From Pollenia angustigena (lineage: Eukaryota > Arthropoda > Insecta > Diptera > Polleniidae), in NCBI GenBank assembly GCA_930367215.1, contig OV884057.1, positions 105,549,284 through 105,613,283 of the forward strand: a stretch of 64,000 bases of DNA, in the 5' to 3' direction. Shown here one piece after another: positions 23,035 through 33,330 of the stretch (position 1 is the first letter of the stretch; every line of letters begins with the position of its first letter). The position numbers were made by a program, and so were the translations under genes. A model generated the notes under the pieces. It had not been told where the DNA came from and searched no databases. It was given only the letters and a program-made list of their open reading frames with translations.

Positions 23035-23795
23035 TTTTCAAGAAACTAATTTAACCATAATATGGTTGTCGGCGACAATGATTTGGTTAAATTAAACATA
23101 ATATGTGTAGAATTTTTTTAAAAATGGTTTTGTAGCTTTTTCTCTGGGTGTATATATTAAATATATATATATGTATATCGAAAATAAGGATTTTCTCTTC
23201 TATGGTATAACAAATACTGGCTTCGCTAACTAAAGCTTCTCTGTATAGCCGGCCTTCGGCCGGGCGCAAGGATTATCTCCTCTATGGTATAACAAAGACC
23301 GGCTTCGCTAACTAAAGCTCTCTGTATAGCCGGCCTTCGGCCGGGCGCAAAGATTTTCTCCTCTATGGAATAACAAACACCGGCTTCGCTAACTAAAGCT
23401 TCTCTGCGTAGTCGGCCTTGTTCGAAAACAAGGCAGTTTTTCGAAGCTTTACTTAGCGAAACCGGTTTTTGTTAGACCATAAAGGAGAAAATCCTTGCGC
23501 CCGGCCGAAGGCCGGCTATACAGAGAAGCTGTAGTTAGCGAAGCCGGTCTTTGCTATACCATAGAGGAGAAAATCCATGCGCCCGGCCGAAGGCCGGCGA
23601 TACAGAGAAGCTTTAGTTAGCGAAGCCAGTATTTGTTATACCATAGAAGATGAAATCCTTATTTTGGATATATATATTTAATATATACACCCGGAGTAAA
23701 AGCTATAAAAATATTTTATCCATATTATGTTTAATTTAACCAAATCATTGTCACCGACAACCATATTATGGTTAAATTAGTATCTTTAAGGAAAT
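23035..23795. mobile_element. Nested palindrome with 3+3 tandem ~82-bp units
   Basis: Outer arms carry TTTAACCATAATATGGTTGT and inverse. Inward, each arm has three tandem units of ~81-82 bp (e.g. starts of GGCTTCGCTAACTAAAGC at 23219, 23301 and 23382), each ending with the GC-rich hairpin GCCGGCCTTCGGCCGGGC. The arms meet near 23430. Tandem repeats inside inverted repeats are the Foldback architecture. Related degenerate units lie at 51229-51340. Confidence 0.85.
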
Positions 23796-23857
23796 CACTT
23801 GAAATTTCAACGGTATTTTTAAAAAAAATTTACACATTTTTGATTATAAGTTAAGTT

Positions 23858-23995
23858 GCGGACGTTATGACACTTTGCAAAGTGTCATAACGACCACGGA
23901 CGTTATGACAATTCTTCGATGGACATTATGACACTTTTAAAAGTGTCATAAAGTCCAAGGACACTACGACACTGGACGTTATGACATGTCACCTA
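23858..23995. repeat. Cluster of GTTATGACACT inverted repeats
   Basis: A 28-bp perfect palindrome at 23864-23891 (half-site GTTATGACACTTTG), a second palindrome around ACACTTTTAAAAGTGT (23928-23950) and further GGACGTTATGACA half-sites, five or more in ~140 bp. Confidence 0.75.
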
Positions 23996-24246
23996 AATTT
24001 ATATGAATAATAAACACTTTTTTGCAAATTGAGTAATTTTTTTTTGGGAAAAAATTTGTTTTTGCTTTTTGGGTCATTTTTCATTTTCTTTTTGGGCCCT
24101 TTTTCGTTTTTTTTTGGCCAAAATTTCATATTTACCTTTTTGGGTCATTTTTCATGTTCGCTTGGGCGATTCTTCATTTGGGCGATTTTTCATTTTTTTT
24201 TTTGGGCCATTTTTCTTTGGGCGATATTTCCTACAGCCGTCACGTA

Positions 24247-24753
24247 ACCTCGTAATGAAATTCTATTTTCTACAGGTTGGCACGTTACGGTTAAGTGACA
24301 TTACAGTCAGTTAAGCATTTGCATTGCTTTGTCCCCTTTTAGACAGGCAAAGTTTACTTTGCAAAGTCTTGTATAGTTCTCTTTTAAACTTTGTTTGGTG
24401 TTTAGACACACAAAGTTTAATTTGACAAATTTTTGTTTATTCGTTGTTGCAGCCAACTTCAGATACAGGGTTGATAAATGGCATTTTTTTAAATGTACTT
24501 AATAAAGAAAAAAATTTACATTTTTTACGCTAATTGTACTTAATGCCAAAAAAATATTTTTTACAAGTTTTATTATTTGCAGAACAAAGAATTTACATTA
24601 AAATGCACTTGTGCTATACATTTATATTTGAAATATACCTTTGGCAATTAACAAAAAGAAAAATTAAGTAAATAATAAGGAATATAGACGAAGAATCTTA
24701 AGCTTGTTTTTTTTAGATTTGAAAGTGGAACAGGCTAAAAAATGTTTTACCTA
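24247..24753. other. Element H internal sequence
   Basis: Contains one arm (24330-24367, TTTAGACAGGCAAAGTTTAC) of the subterminal inverted repeat paired with 26469-26506. No gene seen. Confidence 0.5.
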
Positions 24754-25023
24754 CCCAGTAAAAACTTCGCCTGCAAAATAATGTGTTAAGTAATCAGGAA
24801 GATGTTAAAATACTACTTCCAATTCTACTGAAAGAACCAATGAATTTTACAAGGGATGTCCCAAAATGAACGCATTTTTATGTAAGTCATTATTTTTTTC
24901 CTACATACATCTGAAAAATAAGTAGTTATATAAGTAATTATAGTAGTTATATAGAAGAAAGCTACTAAATAATTAGTGAAAGAAGCTATTCATTTTAAAA
25001 AAGTAAGCGAAGTTTTTACTGGG
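24754..25023. mobile_element. MITE, 270 bp, TSD TA
   Basis: Ends CCCAGTAAAAACTTCGC and inverse are flanked by TA on both sides. The TA target suggests a Tc1/mariner-derived MITE. No ORF. Confidence 0.8.
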
Positions 25024-25200
25024 TAGTAATGCCCGTAATTTCTACTAAAAATATCTAGCTGTGTATAGATATCTATGGTGCAGGGAATTTTTCATAATTT
25101 TAACACGTATGATTTGCTTACTATTTTTATATGTTCCACCATCGATAAAAATACAAATGTTGTCATATTTAAAAGAAAACTTAAAGGAAAAAACTTATAT

Positions 25201-25983
25201 GGGCATTTCCTCAGAATGGTCTACCAGGATGAACAAATTAAATGTTGATTATCATCGTCTTTTATTGTTTATTATTACAAAAAAAGTCTATGTTTTTATA
25301 ATATAAAAGAATGGTTTCATAGCATATCTCAGCTGTTTTACTTGAGGAAATTACGCTGAAAACTAGAAAATTTAATAGTTTCTAAGTATTTAAGCTACTT
25401 CTAAAGACATTTTTATATACTTATTTTACATGCAAAAAAAAATTTATATTTACACTCTTTCTTCATAATCTCTCCATTACAATCAATTGCAAAAGGAGTA
25501 TTAAGATTTTTAATAAGGAAATTTGAAGATATTTATGGGAAAATGCATGGTGATTATAATAAAAAAACATATGGAAAAATCATACGTTCGCGACCCGTAC
25601 GTTCGCGTCCGGTACATAAGCCAATTAAACCAAAACCAAGAGAGATATTTTATTTTGTTAATACTGGATGGAGACCTACATTAATACACTCTTAAAATAA
25701 ATTAATCACTTTTGAATATTCCGTTCCATTACGCAGATTTTTACATTTCACTACTGTCAGCCAAAGTTGACTTCTATTTTGCGTATGTTCGTGACCACAT
25801 GTTTATAACTATGTATCATTATAAAAAATTTAAACTCGATGAAATCCATCTTTTGCACTAAACTTAGAGCTACCCAAATGCTATCGAATCGCCAAAAAAA
25901 AAATGATAGGAAAAGTTTTGTTTTCTATATTATTTGTAAATCAAAAGCGAACGAACGTACGTTAGTGACCACAGGAAATGCCC
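25201..25983. mobile_element. TIR element C, copy 2 (inverted relative to copy 1)
   Basis: Same family as 14121-14850: GGGCATTTCC ends with ATAT outside and CGTACG-bearing blocks inside (25584-25612, 25955-25965). Copies share long matching stretches with scattered differences. Confidence 0.8.
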
Positions 25984-26613
25984 ATATATAAAATATTTAA
26001 TTAAAAAATTACAACAATCAGGTATAGTAAGGAACATAAAATTATTATTTTTAAAGAAGATGAAAAATCGGTTGGTGTATGAAATTAGTTTTGTAACATA
26101 TTTCTATACATATTTAATTTTTTTTATTTTAAACTATAGAAACAAGATTCATAAGATTGTAGCAATAATTTTTTGAATTAAATTCGATATAGTATTTACA
26201 TAAAGGCGATTTCTTTGCTTTGTTTTTATCATATTTTGGTAGGAAAAAGCGTTTGCAATTTTTAAATTGTACTAAATTTGCACTGGAGTACTTTATTACT
26301 TTTGCACTGCTAATAGTAGTAAAAAAATTACAATTGTACTACCAACTTTATCATCCCTGCTCAGAAATAAACTACGAACGAAAAACAAAAGGAATTTGCG
26401 AGTACAGCAAAGAGCGTACTCCCCCGCTATTCTCTTTTCCCCTCCCTTCCACTAACTCGAGACTTTGCAAAGTAAACTTTGCCTGTCTAAAAGGGGACTT
26501 TCCATATAACAAAAACGATCAGCTGTTTACATTTCTACATTTACGGTCGGCTAATGGGACCTTTAGAAAGGCGTGAAGTAAGAAGGTCTTCTGAGTTTTC
26601 CCGCTGGGATAGA
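25984..26613. other. Element H right region
   Basis: Includes the second subterminal inverted-repeat arm (26469-26506) and the right terminus of H. The 118-codon ORF at 26220-26576 spans repeat arms and resembles no protein I know. Confidence 0.45.
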
Positions 26614-26657
26614 GCACACCGTCTTTTATACATGTGTGTACATGTGTGTTTGCCAGT
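26614..26657. mobile_element. Dispersed repeat B, copy 2, internal unit
   Basis: This short piece (GAGCACACCGTC then TTTATACATGTGTGTACATG) is a variant of repeat B's internal tandem unit. It ends with TTGCCAGT, the TSD of the next insertion. Confidence 0.65.
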
Positions 26658-26894
26658 CACTGTTGCCAATTTAGAGATTTTCCCGCTAAATCTAGCGTTT
26701 TTGAAATGTCAATCGCGGGAAAAAATACGTTTTAGCGGTAAGCGGGAAATCTAGCGATTTTCAAAGAACTCTCAGCGGCTCATTTTCGCTACAAAACCTT
26801 TCTCAAATTAAAAATTTACAGATTTTTACTTTTTCTTTTTGTTTTTCTGGCTAAAAACTTCTGGTTTATGTTCACGGTTTTAATTACGTTTATA

Positions 26895-27106
26895 CAGGGT
26901 GTTCTTGAAATCGAAAACGCATGAACTTAAAACGTCGTTTTTTAATAAGATTTCTGTGATAAATGAATTTTATGACAAATATTTTACAAATATTTCTCTA
27001 TTAAACAGAATTTCATAACAAAAATTATAAAAATTTGATTAAAAGTGTATTAAAAATAACTACCAAATTCTTGCATTTTGCGTTTTCGATTTCCAGAACA
27101 CCCCTG
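26895..27106. mobile_element. MITE, 212 bp, TSD ATA or TA
   Basis: Inverted ends CAGGGTGTTCTTGAAATCGA (right copy with one or two differences), flanked by ATA on both sides. Confidence 0.8.
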
Positions 27107-27379
27107 ATAGTTTTAGTGAACTGAAGATTGTATATGACATTTTTTTTTCGATTTTTAGTTAGTATTTTCTTAATCCTGTATGTAACAATTCACAACTTTA
27201 AGCACGCATTAAGGCATCTCCGTCTGTCTATGCGTCTGTTGTCACTTTCAAACGACTCAAAAGGGAATATAAATATTGGCATCAAATTGTTTAAGAATTC
27301 ACCTAAGCAGTTTGGGATTGCAGTCCAGCACAATCGGTTCAGTAGGAAAAGTGCTATAAATTAAAATGTGGAACAACCA

Positions 27380-27960
27380 CCCTAAAAACTAACATAACTA
27401 GTGGCGGAATGCCACTATTATCGATAGGAAAAAAGCTCTAGTGTGCCTAAAAACGTAACAAATAATGCTATTGTAATAAATTTGGTCCGCTACAGTTTAA
27501 TATGGCTAGAAATCACGCTGTCAATTTTCGTGATTATCAGTCGATATTTTACCATAGGCCCTATATAAAACCTTCTCTTGGAAAACAGAACGTCTAAAGC
27601 CCTAAAAAATAATGCTATTTTTTAAATTTTGGTTTGTCACAGTTTTATATGACTGCAACTTACACTGTCAACTATCGTGCAGATCAATCCTTAACTTACC
27701 ATAGGCCCCATATAAAGCATACTCTCGAAAAAAGCTATAGAACGCGTAGAACCGTAAAGCTTTCAATCTATGTTCTATTATAATAACATTTGGTCAGTCA
27801 AAGTTTTATAAGACTATAAATTACTTGTTCAAATTTTGTGAAGATCAGCCCATAATTTACCATATGTCCCATATAAACCCACTTCGGAAATATTCTAACT
27901 GTAGGTGGAGGGTATCAAAGATTCGCATAGATGAATATATAACTCTAACTTATTTTCTTT
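27380..27960. repeat. Degenerate ~150-bp tandem repeat
   Basis: The phrase ACCATAGGCCCCATATAAA recurs at ~27551, 27698 and 27859 (spacing 147 and 161), with other conserved blocks such as TTTGGTC and AAATCACACTGTCAA. The same degenerate unit occurs at 51360-51860. Confidence 0.75.
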
Positions 27961-28095
27961 TAAGAATAAAATGACTAGGGAAGTTGGAAACCATAGTATG
28001 TAACGTAATTGAGAGTCATATACCTTTAAAAAAGCAGCCTATATCTTGATTTATATAAAACTTTAAAAAATGTTTAGGTTTTAGCGGTAGTTTTA

Positions 28096-28696
28096 TGGCG
28101 ATTTCTTTTCTGAGAAAAATGTTGCATTAATGTTACATGTTCTACATTTTTGTGTTCGTTTGTACAAAAAATACAACTGTGGGAAAATTTTTCAAGTTCT
28201 TTTGTGAATATGTTGATGAAAAACATGCAAAACATGTTGCATGTTTTACCCTTACTTTAACTTAAGGTGTTCATACTGCCCTGTTCTACAACTTTGGTGC
28301 TTACTACTTTGTTTGTACAACAAATGTTTTATTTTGTTCGTCATAATTCATACCGCTCATAATTTTGTTAAAAACTGATTTTAAAACAAAATATAAAAAT
28401 ATTTACAAATTAAAATCAAAAAGTCTATTTATATTATAATCGTTTTAATTTTTATAAGCCATTAGTAATGTTAATATTTGTTTCCAACCCGTAATAGCTT
28501 GCAGAAACCGCTTAAATAGCTTTAAAAATCGCTAATTAAGTACATTAATGATGAAAGTGTAATAGTTGTAAATAAAAGCACTAATTGTGTTCTATTGAAA
28601 TTGCACAGCATGTAACACTTCGAGTGATTTTAGGTAACATTAGAAAATGTTACATGTATGTACTGTAACATATTTTTCTCAGAAAAGAAATCGCCA
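28096..28696. mobile_element. TIR element G, copy 2 (TSD TTA)
   Basis: Ends TGGCGATTTCTTTTCTGAGA and inverse, flanked by TTA on both sides (28093-28095 and 28697-28699); the family is shared with 8981-9473. No ORF. Confidence 0.8.
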
Positions 28697-28791
28697 TTAA
28701 AAAAATTCCCGCTAAATTAAATATTTAGCGGTTTCTAGCGGTTTTGACGTCCGATTTTGCGGGAAATGCTCAAAAAAAGTTGGCAACAGTG

Positions 28792-28903
28792 TTGCCAGTA
28801 TAATACAAGAAAAAACACATTTTGGGAGAATAACAAAACACACAACTTCTTTTTATACATGTATGTGCGTGTGTTTACAAACAAATTTAAAACGCTTTTA
28901 AAA
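28792..28903. mobile_element. Dispersed repeat B, copy 2, middle part
   Basis: Matches 7050-7158 of copy 1 and ends with TTTTAAAA, duplicated beyond the next insertion at 31817-31824. Confidence 0.85.
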
Positions 28904-31816
28904 CAGTGATGTCAATTATGATTGTGTTGGTGAGATTACTCTTATCTCTTACATGCCCAGCGGGCGAAATATGCGGTTGCGTGGCCTATTGCGAGGCCTT
29001 ATTAAAGACCTTTTCTAAGGGTCATCTATGTTCGGTTAAATTGTTGGGAATCAGGTAAGGTATTAAAACTTACAAAACATTTTCATGAAAGGGCGATGCA
29101 AACACCAGGGCCAGCATTATGCGAGGAAATATAGTTCATGCTTTCCATTCATTTTTCATCAGACCATTTAAAGTTAACTTAGATTTATTGCTATGAAGAC
29201 TTAAAAGCAATAAATAATAATACAATTATCGAAAAATGTTGAGTTATGGACAGACACAATCAGTTATTATTTAAATAAATTTAATTTGGAACCTCAGAAA
29301 CTTTGCTTATTTTTTGGAAAAATTGCGCAGTTCACAATATTTGAAGTCTTTTTACAACCTAATACAATTCTTTCCAATATTTTTCGTTTTTTGCTCAACA
29401 TACCTTTGCGAATTCTAACAATGAAAATTCATTTGCTCATACTAATGCAAATATTAAGTTTAAAAATATTCTGTAAGTATTTACCACCATTATAAAAAAA
29501 GAAGATTTTACTAGCCTATAATAAATACTTTTATTTACCAACAAAACATTTTTTAGGTTTGCGGATGTTAATTTATTGCGTTGTTTTGAGCAAATGTATT
29601 TCAAATCGGAAAATATTTGTTCGCAAAGATATGTTGAGGAGAAAAGCGACAAACATTTGAAGGAATTTTTTTTTAATATAGGATATAGCGCCCCGTCTAA
29701 ATTTTTCCAGAACTCAATAATATTTTCCCTGTCTGGAGGATTAATTTCGCTCCTAAGTATGATTAGTTCCGACTGGATGCTGAATTCATAACTCGCAATG
29801 TCGCACTTAAAGGGATTTTGGAATATGTTAAGTAGTGGTTTTATATCCTCAAAATCTTGAAAACGATCTTGAAAGTTGTAAAAAAGGTTTTCAAAAATTG
29901 CCAAATACTCAGATTTTTTCAAATATTTCTCCTTGTCATAAATAAGCAAAGTTTTAGGAAAGTTGGAAAAATCTTCATTATTTATTTCATTTGTTAATAA
30001 AAATAATTTGGTTTTAAAATTAAAAACAATCGTATATATGTCACTTAAATTTAAATTGTTTCCCTTTCCTTGTAGTTCCAAATTTAGCTCATTTAAAATA
30101 CTGCTTGTATCCGCCAGAAACGCAAGGTCTAAAATGAACTCATAATCTCATGGGAAGCGTTTTTATTACGCTGCAATCGATTTTCAGTTTTTCCAAAACT
30201 GCATTGAAAAGCTTTTTTATAAATGCCCCATCGGAAAATGGTCTTCCCTGTTTTACTATTTCCAAAGTTAGTAAATTTGATATTTCTATTTTTAACTCTT
30301 CTATCCTATCTTCATGCTCTTCTTCTTGTGATACCCAACTTTTCAAGCTATCCAAATAAACCTTTTTTTAATCTTATATTGGTTTTCCCTTTCTTTTACT
30401 TCATATTGTTTAATATCATTATGTAAATGATCATAATGCCTTTTCAAAGTATACAATCTCTTAAGTTCAAATGTTTTAAAACATAAGAGACTTTGAAAAT
30501 AATTAAATGCATTTTTTATCATAAAATATTTTTTATATGGCATCATTTATCTTTTTTTTAATAAACTCATCCGCTTGCACGTCCGTTATCGCTGTCTACA
30601 AGACTATTAAATGAAATTCTAATTTGAAGTTTACAGGTATACACAATTGTACATACAAATGGATTTCCCTGGTCTATTTATTCAAAAATAAAATGAATTA
30701 CATGAGAATTATAACGTGAAAAAGTTATTTTAGTAAAAAGTTAGGGTATTCATAGTGGTAAGTAAAATAGAAAGGGTATTCACGGTGTTGGGTTACTCAT
30801 ACTTCAAACATCTGTGCATATATTTTAATTCTAGCTAATGGTATATCATAACTTTTTACAAAATACCAAATGCGCACCTGAGTTTGCCTGCAAAAATGTA
30901 TAAAGTCATTATAACAGGTCAAAGTTACGTTAAATAAATACCATAAAGTAGTAAGGTTTACTCTTTAGACTCGGTCATATAATTGTAGCATAAAAAAGTA
31001 AGCAATAAAAATAGTGCGAAACAATAAAGTTTCATTAATACATCAATAAAACACATCTTCTTACCCAAAAATTTTACCTGCTGTCACATTTGCTTTTATG
31101 TGTATAGGTTTACACATAAATTGTAGCAAAACAAGACTTTTTTAACTTGTTTTTTAAATATTTTTACCTACTTAAGAAAAGAGTTTTCAAAAAAAAAACC
31201 CACCGACGCGATTGGTACAGAAACAAAAATATTTTTACAGTCACAAAATACCAACAAATTCTTGTGGCTTTTTCTTTTCTTAATAATTTCTGCATTTAGG
31301 TACGTCTTTTAAACGAAAGAAAAAGGGACCCTGTTACAGGCATCAACGAATTTTTTTCACGAACAAAACACATATCGTTAGCTTAAATGCAAAACAATTA
31401 TTTTGAAATTTTTGTTGATTAGGATTCACTTTACATATATATTTTTATAAAATTTTAAAATTCTATCTTAAAAAATAACCACAATTCCACAATTGTGCAA
31501 AGAAATGGAAATCCCTGTTTTAAAATCATTGTACAATGTCAAAAACAGAAATAAAACAAAACAAAAACATAGATAATAAATAAAATAAAAACGATAATAA
31601 AACAAAAAAAAAAGATGTACCTACATACAGTTATTGTATATTTATATACATAAATATATTTAGAGGCCTCAAAACAGGCCTTGCAATATTTGCGATATTT
31701 CCCGCTGAATGAGAGTGTTTCTCAGTAAACAATTATATTTTACGCTCGCAAAATAAAAGAGCGTAAGCGTACATGTGAATTAATTTGCACAATTGTGCAA
31801 GGCGCTGACATCCCTG
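28904..31816 (-). mobile_element. hAT transposon relic with transposase (TSD TTTTAAAA)
   Basis: Ends CAGTGATGTCA (left) and inverse of CAGGGATGTCA (right) are flanked by the perfect 8-bp direct repeat TTTTAAAA (28896-28903 and 31817-31824). This is the hAT signature. The interior encodes a minus-strand transposase remnant (29437-30546). The right part from 30520 on is included in the 4019-bp tandem duplication, so a second right terminus occurs at ~35835. Confidence 0.9.
29437..30546 (-). pseudogene. hAT transposase, internally deleted and frameshifted
   Basis: Three minus-strand segments read in order. 30546-30343 holds a zinc-finger (BED-like) remnant with CF...KRHYDHLH. 30355-30140 (EISNLLTLEIVKQGRPFSDG) is in another frame and ends at a TGA. 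About 30130-29437 holds DLAFLADTSSILNELNLELQ through LSLFSSTYLCEQIFSDLKYI, the hAT C-terminal dimerisation block. The layout resembles the GTF2IRD2/ZBED5-like branch of hAT proteins (recalled). Roughly the middle third of a normal ~600-aa transposase, including catalytic regions, is missing between segments two and three, so the copy is inactive. Confidence 0.8.
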
Positions 31817-31990
31817 TTTTAAAACCATTTAATCCTGAAAATTTAGAAAAAAAATGTATATTGTGCATTTCTACACAAAAATACCTTTAAAACGATATAA
31901 GTACATATGTTTCATTAAAATCGGTGGACGTTAAGATACTTAAAAATCAACGATAAAAAAATTTCTTCCGTATTTATATATAAGATTTTC
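31817..31990. mobile_element. Dispersed repeat B, copy 2, right end
   Basis: Matches 7149-7315 of copy 1. A duplicate lies at 35836-36009 within the tandem duplication. Confidence 0.85.
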
Positions 31991-33170
31991 CATTTCTCCA
32001 ATCCAGCCATCTTTTTAACAGTTATTTTGTAAAGAAAAGCAAACTATTTGTTGCAAATTTAAAACCTTTAAATACTTTGACCATTCTCCAGATAAAAAGA
32101 ACTCAAAATTGCCTTTGTATGGGAGCTACCACGCCACGCAGTCCATTTATTTTTTTTTTTTTGCAGATGTTGTGTTTTTTAAACAAAGTTATTTGTTTTA
32201 CAAACATTTGTAGCTTATGTTAAACTTATAAGCCTATTTTACGCTCAAAATATTTTAATTTCCAAAAATCTCTTTTCTGTGGTTCTATTCGTTGTCTAAA
32301 TTGCATGTCTCTAACTTCAGCCGTTTAGGTTGCGGATGATGAATCAGTCACTTTACTAAGTAATAAATCGAAAAAATAAGTAGTCTTTTTAATTTTTGGG
32401 GTTCACAGGATGCTTTTGTAAAAATGTATTGCTCCCCTGCACCTAACCTCTTCATTTTGATTTTGAAAGGTGTAGTTGTTTACCATAAAAGTGGGTCCTT
32501 TAAAGCTTGAAGGCTTTTGTCTTCAGACAAGCAGTATTTAATGATTTCGTTCTATGGGAGGTACACCTCCTCCTCCGTCTACCCCACCACTTTATATTTT
32601 GAAATTTATTGTCAACCATAACAGTGGCCTTAACCACGTTTAAAGACACCCGCTATAAATGAAAACAAGAAAATGGGTGCAGCGGCTCTAAAGAATGCGA
32701 TACTTAAATTGTCATCCAATGGACGGTACCACTTTGCCTACCCCTATCGTAAAAATAAGTAATGTTAGTGTTAAAATTTCAGGAAAATCGCTTCAGTAGC
32801 TTATCAGTCCATAAGCCAACAAAAAAGCAGACAAATATACAAACATTTTTCATTTTTATATATAAAGATTTGTCGCTGCCCCTGAACCTACCTGCTTTAT
32901 ATTTTTAGAGGTGCAGTTTATCTTAAAAGAGTGGGTCCTAAAAAGCTGGAAGACTTTTGTCTTCAGATATTAGGTATTTAACATTTTCGTTCTTTGGGTG
33001 GTACTGCCCCTCCTCCGTCTACCTCGCCCATTTTATTTGAAATTTGTAGTTTACCATAATAGTGGCTTTAAAAACGTCCGTTCAACTTACATTTAAAACA
33101 AAAACAAATTTCGAAACTTTGTTTTGTTTTAAATGCTCGTGTTCTATAAGCCGCACATTATATTGATGGA
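31991..33170. repeat. Degenerate dispersed repeat, two ~470-bp-spaced units
   Basis: Units at ~32400-32640 and ~32875-33080 share CCCTGAACCTACCT-like starts, GTGGGTCCT, CTTTTGTCTTCAGA and CTCCTCCGTCTACC blocks. No coding sequence. Repeated at 36010-37189 by the tandem duplication. Confidence 0.65.
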
Positions 33171-33330
33171 GTGAATTAATAATTAAATTGGAAGCGAGTA
33201 GCGAAAGCATACAGACGTGTTATTTTAATACTCTCTTTGAAATTTGGATTTTTTTACACAAAAATTAAAGTAAAATTTATAGAAATATGTATATATATTT
33301 GGATAAATTTTTTTGCGCCGCATGCGCTTC

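Larger units (their letters stand above)
22749..24238. mobile_element. Foldback-like element with GCCCAAA-type terminal arrays (TSD GTCACGTA)
   Basis: Ends read GGCTGTAGGAAATATCGCCC and inverse and are flanked by a perfect 8-bp TSD, GTCACGTA (22741-22748 and 24239-24246). Each terminus is a ~200-bp array of short units such as TGAAAAATCGCCCAAA, inverted between the two ends, as in Foldback elements. The centre holds a second palindrome (23035-23795) and a cluster of GTTATGACACT inverted repeats (23860-23990). ORFs across the arrays are low-complexity artefacts. Confidence 0.85.
18231..26613. mobile_element. Long composite TIR element H (host of nested insertions)
   Basis: The ends read ATCCCAGCGGGAAAA and its inverse; both adjoin repeat-B sequence. 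Further inward symmetry supports a single element: TTAGCCGACCGTAAATGTA at ~19932 and its inverse at ~26541, and an inverted repeat of ~38 bp at 24330-24367 against 26469-26506. No TSD was found. About 4.5 kb is nested material (Transib 20122-22331, foldback 22749-24238, MITE 24754-25023, element C 25201-25983). No ORF of its own was identified, so the class is unknown. Confidence 0.5.
26658..28791. mobile_element. hAT-type non-autonomous element, 2.1 kb (TSD TTGCCAGT)
   Basis: Ends CACTGTTGCCAA and inverse are flanked by a perfect 8-bp direct repeat, TTGCCAGT (26650-26657 and 28792-28799). Subterminal sequence repeats CCCGCTAAAT and TAGCGG motifs. Inside are a 212-bp MITE, a ~150-bp tandem repeat and element G copy 2. 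No transposase. Confidence 0.85.

Noticed and set aside
23180..23670. CRISPR-like array (regular ~82-bp repeats)
   Set aside because: Units are tandem without unique spacers, are mirrored about a centre, and the context is an insect genome; it is a foldback element.
22686..24314. Plus-strand ORFs rich in K/P or F/W/G
   Set aside because: They are translations of the GCCCAAA/TTTTTGGGC arrays of the foldback; low complexity, no domain.
26220..26576. 118-codon ORF
   Set aside because: Spans the subterminal inverted repeat of element H and shows no recognisable protein features.
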